DNA from: Patagioenas fasciata | Taxonomy: Eukaryota > Chordata > Aves > Columbiformes > Columbidae | DNA: 64,000 nucleotides | Assembly: GCF_037038585.1 (NCBI RefSeq) | Contig: NC_092521.1 | Span: 108,268,105 to 108,332,104, forward strand | Reading direction: 5' to 3' | Shown here: one piece after another, positions 1-13,371 of the stretch | Layout of the letters: every line of letters starts with the position of its first letter | Position numbering within the stretch: the first letter of the stretch is position 1 | Position numbers and translations under genes: made by a program | Notes under the pieces: generated by a model | Told to the model about the DNA's origin: nothing | The model's database searches: none | The model's input: only the letters and a program-made list of their open reading frames with translations

Positions 1-3000
1 GAAATCCTGTCTCATTGACTTCTGAGGCTTAGTGTTCAACGGGATTTAAAATGCACGTTTACCGTAGCCCCTATAAATCAAGCATCTAAGCCCTTGGTTT
101 CTACCCTTTGTTTCACCATATCCTGCTCAGATGCTTAGCAATTTGAAACTGCTGTGTCTATGCAGTTCTTCACCTCATCTTAGTGATCAAGCCATCAGTA
201 AAAAGAAGGTACAGGAGCCCTTTTTCCAGCTAGTGAAGGTTTCCCGCCTAACACTCCTGGGAAAAAGGTGTCAGAAACACCTGACCTCAACAGGTGAGCA
301 GGCACCCCAATGATGAGTTTTCAGCATCAATGAACTTCTCATCTGTTGGAAGGGAGAGGAGTAGCTGGAACTCTTTAGGACCTTCAGGTCTTTCAACTGA
401 AGACAGAAGCTGAGGTGTGTGGGGAACAATGCTTAATCCGCTGTGTGCTTAAGGATGCTAACAAAATGGAGATGTACAAAAAGCTGTGCCTGGCATGAAG
501 GAGCAGCACAAAGGTTGGTGGAAGAACTGAAGCTGTCTTGTGCTCTTCTCCAGTGGCTTTTGACTCTACGGGGAGAGCAGCTCTGCCAGGAGCTATGCCA
601 GCCGCCAACTGCTGTAGCATATGGCCACACTTGCAGGATTCAGTCATCAAGGCCAGGTAAAACCCTCACCTAGGAAGAGATTTCTGCAGGAATACATCAT
701 GAAACACCACAGGGGTGTTTCAAGGTAAACAGGAATGGAGAGGCTTGGAGAGGTCAGGCACCTCTGGCTTTTCTTGGTTCATATAGCAGCAGGACTGACA
801 GCCAGGACTCTGAGGTAGCACTGCCTATAGTTCTTCCTCAGTATGAATATACCAAAGGTGCTGTTCAACCACACAGTCGATTTTCATTTAGAATCAAACT
901 AGCACAAGGGAACTTCTGAAATCAAGGCAAAGCAAAACAAAACAACCTCTCAGCTTTGATGGGTGATTCAGAACAGAAACAGAGCCCATCTTTTCCTTGC
1001 CTGCATTGCCTTTCCAGGCCAGCCCCTTCCCTTCATCCTTGCCCTCAGTTCAACAACTTTCCAGGCCCTCCTGTGTTGCAGCAGATTTGACAAAACCATC
1101 TTTCATGGCTTTCTTTCTGCCATCTTTCTTTCTGCCTTTAAGCAGGGGGATAACAGCAGTCAGCTCCAAAAAGCAAAGCCTCTGCCCGTCTCTCATACAA
1201 GAAACATGACTAGCAATGGACACTGATAGATTAGGAAGTCACAGGTAAAAATTAATCTTTTAGGGCACATGGAACATGGGATCAAGCTACAAATCTTGTT
1301 AGGTGATGATGGGAAGTACTTGTCAGAAGTCAATTCACACAGGGCTGCAGATTTATCTGGGTATTGGGACTGTGCAGTTTGTCCTCAGTGTATCATTATA
1401 AAATGCAGTGATCTTTATAGGCACATACAGAGATGTAATTGGAACTGTGGGGAGCACAAATTAGGTTTTAAAATTTTATTTGCCATCTCTGTTTTAACAC
1501 ATGGTGAGGTTATTTCATTAGCCAGCAAAGAAAAAAGTTGCTAGGTGTTTTTTTAATTAAATATCACAGCAATTTGCTGTTTTGAAATTACTGGAGTTGA
1601 GAGAGGATGCCACTTGTTCTGCACAACCACATGGCAAGTAGGGATGAAAGAGACAGCTTAACATACAAAACCACCTCTGGCCCAGAGAGTCCTTAAACTG
1701 CACACGGCTGGCAGCTGAGAGGCTCTTCTGAGGAAGTATCACACGTATACTGCACCGTGTACTTACCTCATTATCATTGTCCCTAGGCATCTGCTTTTGG
1801 GCATGACAAAACCACGGTACAGCATGAAATATACCTTTGATCTGATCTACCCTGGGCTACATCACTGAAAAGCTGAAGGCAGCTCCTGAGATTCAATTAA
1901 TTAAGCAGAGGACTGTCAGAGATGAGATTCCCTGTCCCCTCATTATCCAGACAGACGTTTTTTTCTCTTGCTGAATTAGTTGCAGGGTAGGACTCACATA
2001 GTGGTGCGGGGGAGACAGAGTTGCCTGCGATAAGGAGCCAGCTGAGGTCTTCCACCAGGAAAAGCAAAAACCTTGCATAAAGAGGCAGCAGGCCATTGTG
2101 CCCGTGCCAGCACCCAGCATTTCATGTGTACAAGAGCATGGTTTTCTGTCCTGCTGGCAGTATTGGTGTGTCTTCAGTATCCATGGGTGTCAGCTGGGCT
2201 GCACATGGAGGGAGAGCTGGCAGAAGCAGGAGTCCCCATCCATCATGTCCCACACAGCTGTTGCTGGTCTGCACAGGGGCCAGGCAGGAGGATGCCTGCA
2301 GGGAGAGCAGTCTCCAGGATGTCTATTCCCCTAATGAGTAGTCTCATGAGCAATAAAGACATTATTCAAATGCACATGGTGTTTTTTGGGCATGGATGGA
2401 AACACTCCATCCAAACAGGGCAGATGTGTATGCAGTGTGTGGGGAAAGAGCAGTGGCACGACAGCTCTTGCTCTGGAGGGGCCCAAAGCTTCCCTAGATC
2501 TTTCCTTCATTAAATAAACACCAGTTGGATGTGCAGTGGCAGCATTAGCCTGAATTCTTACTATAACTTATCAAGTCTTCTTTTAAAAATCTCCAGCCAG
2601 TCATTCGCATTACCAACCACTTTTGTTTCCAAACAAAATTGGGTCCAAATTATTCAGAAAAACAGAAACACTTGCCCTCTCCCTGGAGCCCCTGATACAC
2701 AGAAACCTGAAGAGCACTCTGCACATCATCTCAGGCTTTCATACACCCAGACCGTAGAGTTTTTTGGTTTTTTTTGTTAAATTAAGATTTCAAATATTCA
2801 AAGCAACTGTACACACACACATACACACAAAAAAACCCCAAAACAAGTCCTCATCTGGCAAGGCTCTTTTAATGTTGTACTTTTACCAAACCACAGTACA
2901 TACTTCAAATAAGGCCTAACAGATTATACTCTTTATAAATTTACAAACAGTTTATTCTCCTTAAAGAGATCATGTTACTTTTATCAGTCTTCTGTATTTC

Positions 3001-6000
3001 AATGAATTATATGTTTATTCAAGCATAACATAGCAAATGTAGCCATAAATCTGTAGACTAAATGTCTATAACAGAGGAATCTCAGATACACTATATTTTC
3101 AGATTAGGATTTTTTTTAATATACACATTTTTGTTTAAATAGGGTAACCGTCCCATCCTGGTTATGCTTCCCATGGGAAAATTGTGCTCAAGAAAGAAAC
3201 TTGTGGACTGGAATAACTGCAAACAGACAAGGTCTTGGTTCACCTGCCAGGAAACTGGGCCAGCTTTTTAGGCACATAACCCTGGGATTGGCTTTCAACC
3301 TGATCTGGAGGGAAGGGCTGAGAGGTTGGTTTTGCTTTCCTAGTAGCTAATGGCCCTGGTCCTTTCCTGGGTGCAGACAACTCCACAGCAGCAGGAGTGA
3401 GGCTGATAGGAAAGCACAACTGCATTTCTGACTCTAACCAAGAGCCCAGGTTGTTGAGAGCTGGCTGGCCGGTAGAGATGTGGTGTACAAACAGCATTTA
3501 AAGAAAAAGGACTAAAAGAAAAAAGGAAGTAAAGTGGCCTGCCTCAGCAGCAATTTTGACTGTCTTTTGCTACTGCTGTGTTCATGAAGCTATTAATACT
3601 TCTGAACCCTCATTCATGTTCTAGTCTCTCCTGACCCCTTTTTCTGCTCATGAGGCTATATACCCATAGCCATGCTGTGGCTAGCTTGCTATCTTGCCAA
3701 GCAATGACAGAGAAATAGGAGCACCTCACTGAACTGTGAAAACCCCAATAGCCTGCTGAAGAAACTGTGTTTCAAGGCTTACATGCTGATCGACACCTTA
3801 GGCTGTGCCAAGCAGGTGTTTCTGAAGTGTTGAATGACACGGATGGCTTCAATCCATCTCTCAAAGACTGAGAAGTTCCTGCTTGAGCCCAGTGTGTCCC
3901 TGCCAGAGAACCAATGCAGAAAGGAAAAAAAAAAGACACTGATATAAAACCCAAATCTAAACCATGCAAATTATAGCTGGATAATAAAAATCAAAATCCA
4001 AGCCCACACCCCAAGTCCCCCTTGCAACAGAGAAGGCTGGCTGCTTTCTAAAACTCCAGAACCAGTCACTCTGTATCTCCTAAATAACAAGAGTTTGGCA
4101 ATAATTACCATGCACAAAGTAAAGGCCACTTATAAAACATCTCCATAAAAATATCTATTTATCTCTATATCTCTATTTATATATGTCAGTAAGAAGCTTC
4201 AGACTGAGCACAGCCCAAGCACTCCGTAATGGGGGAGAATCTCTTTAATCCCCATGAAATGAAGCACTCTTAGCTGAAGTTGGCATCCACACGTAGGATT
4301 AAATCAGTACAGATGATTTCCAGCAGGCTCCTGGTAATTAGCACTATTCAAATTGGGTAGCAGGCTGATGGAGGAGCTGAAGCCTTTCAAGAATATTGTG
4401 CCAAATCATGCTGTTGTATCAGAGGAACTCCCTGGACTTGGAGTGCTCAATGCATTGTTCAGTTCACTACGACTGAAGATATTTTATGTGACACCTACCC
4501 AGCACACTGATGGGTCTTGATCTACTGAAAAGCAGAGAAAAAGAAAAGATCCTCCTTACCAGCGTAGGAGTGAGACTGACCACACAAAGCAGATTTGTGG
4601 AAAGCCATTTCCCTGGGCTTCAGAGTTAATGGCAACCGAGTGATGTCTTAACCTTCTTTATCCAAGCGACTCTGATCCCTTACCTTAAGTAGTCGGGAGC
4701 TTCAAAAGATTGGACGCAATGCAGGAGTTGCAATGCGGTGAGTATAATGTCTCAGGTACTCCAAATACAAAAGCATTATTTTTCTGTCTTGGAGAAGCTA
4801 GTGCAATGAAAATAAAATTCTTTAAGAACCAATGTTGAGAATTTTCTTGGATGTGCTAGTAACTGAAACCTGTAAGAATCCTCATCAGGCGCCCTGGTTG
4901 AGATGGACCTTTAAAACTCCAAGAGACGAAAACCATTAGAGGTTTTTATAATGTCACTATTTTTGTGTCCTCTTGTAGAGGCTACAAGTGGCCTTCTACA
5001 CACGCCACGAAAGCACAAGGGAAAGGGATGTCTAAGGGTTAATTGTGCTATCTTGTGGCTCTAAGGAAACAGAAGTTGGTTTTTGCTAGGCATTTATTTT
5101 AGTATTGGTATCTCTTGGGAAAATTTGAACCAAGCAGAAGAAAGCGAGTACGCTTAATAGAAAGAGGTGCAGCTGCCTCATTTTCAGATTCTCATTGCCA
5201 GACGGTACCGTGATTTTGAAACAAATATAAATCAGTTATAAAATAATGCTGGGGATGTCAGAAACCAAACTTTTACTTTCAGTCACTGAGCACTATAAAT
5301 AGATAAAAAACAGCTGCAAACATAACAGATGGCAGGAATTTAGGGGCATACAACTCTCCCACTACAATAATCACATTTTAGGAAGGTGAGAAGCTTCACC
5401 TTGGTCAAAGTAGCAAGCCTTGCTGAGAAGGAGTTTAAAGATGGCAGTGAAAGATGATGAATTTATCGGTGAGAATGAACATTTCTGAAGGGGAAGAAGA
5501 GATGAAGAAAAACAAAACAAAACCAAATAGAACTGTCGGACATTTCTTTCCACACTGGCCTTGGAGTGGTGGGTAAGGGGTTCCCAAAGAAAGAAACATT
5601 AGATGCGTATAGCGATCTTACTCCTATACCAGGAACTGTGTAACAGAAGGGACTTTATGTTGTGTTTCAGGGTGTGCAGCAAGGGGGATTGATTTCTCTT
5701 TGCTACCTCACCCTGTTGCAGTAGTTTATGTTTCAGGGATAAAGGTCTTGTTAGTGGAAGTTACATACGAAAACTCTGCAGACAGACCTTGATTTTATAA
5801 CCGAAATAAATTACAACTAGATGTTGATATGTGGCCAGTGCTTTATGATAGCAAACCATAGATTTTAGTGTATCTACCCAATGGAGATTTTTAAGACAAA
5901 GCTTGTGAATTTATTGACTCTGCCAAGGTCAGACTCCTTCAGTGACGTAAGTGTGAGGATGTGCAGTTTAGAGAATAAACATTAGCATATAGGGGATGAC

Positions 6001-6224
6001 TACCTCACCTTTATTCAGCCAAGTCTATTTATCTTGCCTACCTTCACATGGATTGAAAAAAATACTACATAGACTTGGCTGGTTGCTCCATTGCTAATCA
6101 AATCTATGACTAAATGTCAGAGGGCTGTTAGGCTGTGAATTTTCCAGATAAAGCCTGTTTCCACTAGACGTGAGTCATCTTAAGTTACTGCTTTTTGGCT
6201 GATTCAAGAGTTTGTTGCCTTGCT
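1..6224. other. Intergenic DNA beyond the 3' end of CNTNAP2
   Basis: No exon, RNA gene or recognisable transposon was seen here. The open frames are short or have no recognisable protein signature; the longest, 2073-2513 on the plus strand (146 codons), shows no domain. A short CA-type repeat (about 2810-2829) is present. Poly(A)-signal hexamers for the minus strand occur (for example 5909-5914 and 6010-6015), but nothing shows they are used. I infer that this is spacer 3' of CNTNAP2, because the stop codon of that minus-strand gene lies about 7 kb to the right. Confidence 0.6.
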
Positions 6225-6396
6225 CCAGTGACTCTTGCAGTCTGTCTGAAACAAGAGCCTGTTGATAGCCAGTGGGGGAAAAAAGTGACTGGACAGGATG
6301 CTAGATAATCTTATCTAGCCTCTCTTTCCCGTGGAAGGTTGGACCAGAAGGTCTTTCGTGGTCCCTTCCAACCTGGGTTATTCTGTGGTTCTGTAA
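6225..6396 (+). mobile_element. CR1 LINE, 3'-end fragment
   Basis: The stretch matches the 3' end of avian CR1 retrotransposons: a 'gttggaccagaaggtc' block, then 'gtcccttccaacctgggtt', then the typical terminal repeat of the attctgtg type (here ttctgtggttctgtaag). CR1 copies are usually 5'-truncated, as this one is. It has no coding capacity left. The left boundary is uncertain; the clear similarity starts near 6288. Confidence 0.85.
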
Positions 6397-9300
6397 GATG
6401 GGGGAAAGGGGACAAGACAGGAACAGGTAGGAACACATCTGAGAATTGTCTTCTGAGCAAGGACAGACAAGCAGGTAGAAGAAGAGCTTGGGACTTGTGA
6501 TTCTGTGCTCTCACCAGTAGCCTAGAGCAGCCTCCTTAAGTTTCATGTCTTCCGCTGTATTCCCGTAACAGCCTGTTTTAAAGCATGTAAAAGATGGCGG
6601 AACCTCAAATATTTTGGCCAAAAAGGCAATGCAGACATGGTGGTATATAACTAGCTGCAGCACTGTACCCATTCAAAATCCCTAACTGGAAGGCAAGAAG
6701 AAACTCTTTCTGGTATAGTTTATTGTTCAGCATGCTAAACATTCCCCCAAATGCTTTCTGCTCTAGTGCCATTCCAGTAATTTACTTTCCTTGTCAGAAA
6801 ATATCATCTACACACCTTGACATGGGTTTTCAATAAATCAGAATCCTAGAGCAGCCCTTTGCTAGAATCCAGAATGCCAGTTGTTTAATATTATCAGAAT
6901 AAATACCTCTGGTTCTAATAATTAATCTCTGACCCTTGGGGACAGAGGAATTAATGCTATGAAATTTGAGGAAATAACCATTTGCTATTCTGTATTACCC
7001 TATCACATATCAAGTAAGAACATAGACCTATGGTAAAACAAAGGGTACACAATTTTTCTTATGTTTGTTGTTTCATCCAGGTGTTTTACCATTAAGGAAA
7101 AAGTAGCAGTGGGAGCATAAGTAGACACTATTGGAAGTTGCTGCATCACAGGAGTGGGATGCACTGAATTTGTAACTTGATTCTATGTTTCCAGAGTATA
7201 TCCTAAGTTTTTTCAAAAAACAGTTCTGGTTGTACTTTGTATCATGTGGAATAATTGCTTATTTTTTCTCATATGATGTTTTGAAAATAGAAATTAGTCA
7301 AAATAAACACTTGTCTGTGAAAGCACCTGTTGATACCACGCTTTTCCATGAGAAGTAACTTTTCAAAAAATCCTCATTTGTAAAGAAGCCACGAATCAGC
7401 CACTTTTCTTCCTTGCTCTTATACTGTTGGCATAATCAGTGGTTTGAGCATAGTGCTTCAAGAAGTCTGCTTATATAGGGTGTTAAAAGAACTGTGTTAC
7501 AGACTGTTAAATAAATGCTTTTCAGCAACCAGGTCCAAGCCTGCTCTCATTTGAGGAACCATATGTGCCTACTACTGTAGAGCAAAGTCTGAGTTTATCT
7601 CCAAAATTGCACTTAATCTCAAGAGTGAGTGATTTTGCTATCACTACAGACTCATGGACTTGAAGAAAGTTTGTTATCTTATCCATCACAGACCCACATT
7701 ACAGGAGTAACTACCCAAGAGCTGTAAAAATCGCATCCCAAATAACCTCAGATTTCAGATGTGCACGTGCACACTCACACACTTCTGAGTGCAGTGAAAC
7801 ACACGTGGTGACAGCAAGGAGGAAAGACTCCCCATGTCACAGTGTACAACTATCAGAAGGACTTTAAACTTGAACCTTTGCTCCCATGTCTTTGTTCTAG
7901 AGTTTTTCTATAAAAATGAAAAATATTTCTGTAGAAAGTGTGACTCTTCTTCTAGGGGTTACAAAAGTTAGTACAAATGAACAGTCAAAACGTGGTCACA
8001 AGGCATCACAACAGGACTTTGCCACTACTGTGTTCCACAAAGTAAGTTAAGGTCTTTGATGGGGTCAGGGCTTTGGGTTGGTGGTTAAAGCAATTCACAC
8101 TGATGCTTCTTTGCTTAGATTTCATGCTCTCCCATTCAAGTGCACTTAATGTAATTCTTTTATAAAATGCTTCACATCATAAAAACTTTTTAAAGCCTCA
8201 TAAGGTAGTTTGTAAAAGGAACAGAAACAAGTCTGTTGACCTAGGTATACATTTTTCTTGACAACTTCAATAAAAGGCTCACATTCACAAAGGAAAGGAC
8301 AGAGCTACGGTAGGAAAGGAATGCAAACGACCTACACTCAACCATTTGTATTAAGTCTTGTGAAGCTGGCAATACTACAGAGCCTGCAATAATAAATGTG
8401 AGTGGAACTGATGGCAGAGTGCTTGCTGCGATCTGCAAGGTGATCAGAAAGGAAAAAATCTCAGAAAGGCAGTCAGGGTTGCATAATGCAGGAGGAACAT
8501 ACGTGCACTTCAGTACATCCTCTCTGGTTTTAGCACCCTCTCTTCTAATGTACAACTGGGTTCTGAGGTCCCTGTTCTCATGTATTGTGGGTCTTTTCTT
8601 AAGAGGCCTTTCCAACTTCTGTCCTTTCCAAACTGATTTCCTGGTACTAGAGAAGGAAAAAATATAGACAAAGATCAGAATATACAAAGTATGAGGAAAC
8701 AGTATGAGGTAATTAAAACTACCTTTTTTTTTAAAAAAAAAAATTACCAATCTGGCTTCTAATAGAACTTTAGTTACAAGAAAAGACATTCACAGAAGAT
8801 ATTAGGTGTACATACACACTGTCCTTCTTTCATTCTAGTTTATATGCTGTTGCTTTTAGAAGGCAAGGTTTCTGTTTCTTTTCTCTACAATGGATAATGA
8901 AATCTGATTGACAGAATTTAGGTTCTGCTTTTCAAAAATCACACCCTTTCAGGATCACCATGCTTGATGGAATGTAAAATCATTCAAGGGAGAAACCATA
9001 TTAAACGCTATTGCTTGTCAAACTGAGATAGCTTCACATTTCAACAGATACCCAGGAAATTAGATGCATCTGCCATTAAAGGGCACCATTTTAATGAAAA
9101 TGTAATTATTTACTAGACTCTCAAACGGAATTCTTATCACTACAACAACCTTGTACATATACCTCATATACCACGGCTTTTGTGGTCTTACTGCAATATT
9201 TATGATGACCATCTTTTCACATACACCATGCTACCTAGAGCATGCTGCCATGCCTTTGAAGTGGTAACTGCTAGAAGAGATAAATAAGGTATAGGTAATG

Positions 9301-11747
9301 TTCAAGACAGGAAAAATACAAAGCAGAAATAACTCCAGTACCAGTTAAAGATACATCTTCCTATTTAATACATCTGAATTTTATATCAGTATATGGAATA
9401 AGCGGTGTGTGAAAGACCTGATTCAAAACCACCAGATTGGATTGCTGACTTCCCCTCGAGGGTGGGTTGACATCAAAATCAGTTTTCCACCATTTTGGTT
9501 CTTTGGAGCTCCATGACTCATTACCTGGTGGTCTGTGTGTGTTGTGAATGAGGATGCAAAATATTGCTTACATTATTTCACTAAAACCAAGAGCCCTAGT
9601 CTCCAGTTCAGTCTTGTTCTTCCCACCGCTGGTGGCAGTTTTTGCCACCAATTCCTGTGGAATCAGGAATGAGCCTTTTAGAAACACAACTGTGACACTT
9701 TGGTTCTCCAACCAGTACAAAAAGCCACATTTTCCTGCACAGTTCAAACAGGTGAAACAACTAAAAAGAGGTGACAAAACACTGACTATTTTAATATTCC
9801 TTGGGGAAAATACAGAGTTTTATAAAAGCAGAATCCACTCTCCACTCCACCAGATTTTCCCACTACAGGTGTGTGGATAATACCTGTCAAACAACACAGA
9901 TTCTTGGCACAAATAAGAGTGGGTGAAGTAAACTGTAGACATTGTTTCAACCTCCATAATAGGTCTGCAGATGAAGAAGTTCTCAGAATAGACATAGTGC
10001 TAGCAAAATATACAAGCTACTTCTCTGAGCCTTCTGATACTTTACTGCTAGGCTGCTGAATGACCACTGCGTAGAATTAAATATACGCCATTCTCAAAAA
10101 TGAAATACAAAGCAGACAGGCAGGAATTCACCTACGGTCACCAAATGCCTATACAGAGACCAGCTGTTAGTCTACAACACCATGTCTACAGTCCAATTTA
10201 AGAAGAAACAATGATTCTAATACTTAAAAGAGTTTCTAGAGTTATAAAAGTGACTGTATCATGAAAATAATGACAAGATTGAAGATTATCAACACTTTAA
10301 CACAGCACTAATGAACTTCACATAAAGAGGTTCATGGTGTCCAGTCAATGGAGAGATGCAGATGCTTACAACCTGATTTCAGAAATTCAAAACTTGCTTT
10401 TCAAATTTAAGACGCTAATTTACAACCATTGCTTGTGCTATGGTCAAAGGTTGTTTTCCAGAAATTCTACCTTATGGGGTTGTGGGAGATTAGTTGGTAA
10501 ACTTTTAGAAAATCAGTGAATAGGTATCACAGGCCTTGCTACCATAACCCAGACAACTGTCCCTGGCTTCACCGGGGACTTGGTTAGGCACAGATGGCAG
10601 AATTTGGCAAATTTGCGCTGTGGCTGCTAAGTCTGTCTCTCCCACACGAAGCAGCAGAGGACTCTAATCTCTCAGGACACACAAGTCTGATTCTCTTCCC
10701 AGACATTAAGTTCAGCTTAGTAAGTAACTTTTTGCTGCAAACCATATCGCAAACTATGCAAATGATGCTATATTCACTTCTCTTGGTAACTCAAAGTTGC
10801 AGGCAAGGATGTTTTTCAGAGTGGACTAAAATAACGGTAAAACCAAATTAAACGTAAGATAATATAGAAAAGATACTGCCTTTTCAATCCTACAAAGACG
10901 TGCATGATTGCTATGTATTTTGCAAAAGTTAGTGATGCAGCCTAGATCTACCCCATGTTGATACTCTCCAAGGGGTGGAGATTTATCTTACATTCATGAT
11001 TAAACAAGAATAAGGACTCATCTGCTCAATTAAACACAAGAGAGGGAGAAGTTAATACTGGAGACAAGGCAAAAGACTGCAGAACACAAGAGTGACAGAG
11101 GTGACTTTTATGCCTACCCAAACCTCTATGCCACATAATGTTACCTGAGAAACAGTCATTTTTTTTTTTTTTAAACTGGCAACTTTTTTATGTGCTAATT
11201 CCAAATCCACAAACGGAAGAAATCAATGAGTTTGGTTTGTTCTGATGTCTGTGTTCAATGAATCCAGAAGAGGACTTCAGGCTACCGTCCTTAAAACCCA
11301 AATTACTCGGTCTTGTCTGTCTGACAAATTGTGCTTATAAATTTGTTGTCTGGTAAGATATGATTTTCTTTTTTTCATTTTAAAGCATCGACTAGAACAA
11401 TGAAAGATACAACCAAAAATATAACGAAATTAAAGGTGCCAGCATTGCTCAGTGTAGCAGATTGCAGATATGTGTTAAAAATAAATCTTTCTTGTACAGA
11501 AAAATGGATTAAATCTGTGCATAATAAACCCAGAAATATTAAAGACACAGCAAATCTAGAAACATAAACCCTTCTAAAGTGAAATTCTTGGTATTGTTTC
11601 TATTCTTTTAGCACAAAAGAAATGCCCTGCAATACATTAATTCCTTCATTCTGTTCCACTGTAAAACCAGCCCATTAAGGCCTTAAATTCCTATCAAATC
11701 ACACCACTGGAGAACCATGCTCCTCTGCAGAGAGCATGCTAAAGCTA
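6397..11747. other. Intergenic DNA or distal 3' UTR of CNTNAP2
   Basis: No exon or clear repeat was seen. In mammals, from memory, the CNTNAP2 3' UTR is several kilobases long, so the part from about 8200 up to 11747 may be transcribed as a longer 3' UTR. Variant minus-strand poly(A) hexamers (ATTAAA) occur at 9090-9095 and 9363-9368. An open minus-strand frame of 182 codons at 8241-8789 crosses a homopolymer run and has no recognisable domain; I treat it as chance. A T run lies at about 11159-11172. Confidence 0.4.
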
Positions 11748-11753
11748 TTTTAT
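11748..11753 (-). terminator. CNTNAP2: Candidate CNTNAP2 poly(A) signal AATAAA
   Basis: On the minus strand the canonical hexamer AATAAA lies about 1.4 kb after the CNTNAP2 stop codon. A GT-rich block (gtggtgtg, near 11700) follows about 40-50 bases further on, the spacing expected of a downstream element. It would give a short 3' UTR; a longer 3' UTR with a more distal signal is equally possible. Confidence 0.4.
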
Positions 11754-13171
11754 TGCCATAAAGGGATATTAGGTCTTCAGGCTGCCTCTTTACCTTCCCT
11801 ACAAGCTGCCGGCCTGCTTCTCCGGTGATACCTAAAACTTCCTTGGCCTGAAAGGGGGTATGGGGTGCAATGCTGCAATTGGAATTAGCCTTGCTATTCT
11901 TAAAAATGCCCTACAAAGACAGCAAAATAGCAAAATAGGTAAATCTCTGTATTGAAAAGCAATTCTCCACTGTGCACTCTGTTTCTCACGTGCTCTCTGG
12001 GCAGAGCTTCCAAGCCTCCTTTGCCTTAGGTTTCTGCCTTTGCGAACACTAACAGCAGAGTCTTTCCTCACAAAGGGACTGAAACAAAGGATTTAAAGAA
12101 TAAATTGCTATGCTAGAGTTAGAAAAAAAAGTATTACGTGAAGCGTGTGGGTTCATATGCATTGACTAGAGCTGTGCTAGTATTTCTGTGATAGCCTGTA
12201 AAAAAGAAACAGAAGCAAACAAAGTCTGGCTCTAATTCCCTACTACAATGCTTACGCCTAAGTACAGTTTAAACTGGCACCTACCTCATGTCACCAGTGC
12301 CATAACTAAAGACACAGGAACAGACTAGGTCTACAGACTCACACAGCATCCTCCACCCTCAGAGACCAACAAAATAATAATAATAGTAATAATAATAATA
12401 ATAAAAACCCCAAAGCTTACTGTGCTTTATGATCACCCTCTCTGGTAGCAGTAGTTGCAATAACAGTATTTTTACACTGCTGATGGGAATTGTATGCAAC
12501 CAAAAAAAGTGCCTGGGTCAAGAAGTCTGATCCTGCCAGGGTTGGTATGGGCTTATGATACGCTGAAAAACTGGTGAGTATGATTTGCGTTAATCCTCAC
12601 TTCCGTGTCCCACCCCCAGCCCTGAACTCCTGGTTCAACGCCACCAAAATGAATGGTGATATGGACAAAGTGTGGGGCTGAGGGCAGCCTGTGGGGAAGT
12701 GGCTGGCCATGAAGGAACAAAATGCTAGGAAGAAAGGCCTGCCACTTGCTCTCAGGACAGAACTGCCGATGTTTTAAACGCCTTTTAAAAAATGTAAAAA
12801 AATGGCTCCTTTTTCTTGTAGCAAGTATCCAGAACACTTCTAAACACCCACAGAAATAGAAAGGAATTACTGAAAATTTTGAACAATGCTGAAGCTGCAA
12901 AACTGCTCTTTGTTTTAGTTGCTCGGACATGAAAGGGGCAATTTTCTGTAAATAAATATTAAAAAGTATTTTTTCTTAAATGCTTGAGATACAATTTTTT
13001 CCTCCAGTCTCAGTGGTATTTTCGTGTCACTTGCTCCTCCAGTTGTGCTGATCTTTCTACCGTACATATGCTCAAGTGTCTGACACAGAGTGTTCTCGCC
13101 CCATTGCAAGAGTAATCCCAGTCCCACCCTGGCCCAGCTTCTGTCCCACCCCAGGCCCCATCCTCCAGGGC
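11754..13171 (-). other. CNTNAP2: CNTNAP2 3' untranslated region (proximal part)
   Basis: This is the DNA immediately after the CNTNAP2 stop codon on the minus strand and must be the start of the 3' UTR. It has no conserved reading frame. It contains an (AAT)n microsatellite at 12372-12404. The minus-strand frames at 11832-12071, 12553-12930 and 12915-13184 are not recognisable proteins. The first kilobase is secure by position; the distal limit is inferred only from the candidate poly(A) signal at 11748-11753. Confidence 0.6.
12372..12404. repeat. (AAT)n microsatellite
   Basis: About ten near-perfect AAT units with one interruption (agtaat). It lies within the inferred 3' UTR and could be length-polymorphic. 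Confidence 0.9.
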
Positions 13172-13371
13172 TTAGATAAGCCATTCCTTCTTGCTCTCAT
13201 CGATGGTTTCCGTGAAGTTGGGATCATTGTTCATGATGGCAGCATCGGCGCTCTCAGCTGACTCTGCCCCTTTGGCCTCATTGGTGTGGTAGGTTCCCTT
13301 GTGGCGAAACATGTAGCGGATCAAGAACACCAAGGTGCAGAGGATGGTGAAGATCACCACTGCGATGACAC
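13172..13371 (-). CDS. CNTNAP2: CNTNAP2 last coding exon: transmembrane helix and cytoplasmic tail
   Basis: This exon encodes the membrane anchor and whole intracellular tail of Caspr2, a neurexin-superfamily cell-adhesion protein of axons. It starts at 13371 after an AG acceptor (tctgcatag), its first two bases complete a split Gly codon, and it reads 65 further residues to a TAA stop at 13172-13174. In order: a hydrophobic helix ([20 protein letters not shown]), a juxtamembrane [15 protein letters not shown] stretch, an acidic tail, and the C-terminus ESKKEWLI. In the family, the juxtamembrane part binds protein 4.1B and the last residues bind PDZ proteins, helping to hold Kv1 channels with contactin-2 at juxtaparanodes. 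The tail matches mammalian CNTNAP2 as I remember it, rather than the CNTNAP1, 4 or 5 tails. No breaks were seen. The open frame continues to 13489, but that part is intron. Confidence 0.97.

Noticed and set aside
2073-2513. 146-codon plus-strand ORF in the intergenic part
   Set aside because: Two other frames over the same bases are open to a similar extent, and no domain or promoter or splice context is visible.
8241-8789. 182-codon minus-strand ORF near the inferred distal 3' UTR
   Set aside because: It crosses an A/T homopolymer that would be unstable in a coding gene, and it shows no domain or codon pattern; probably a chance frame.
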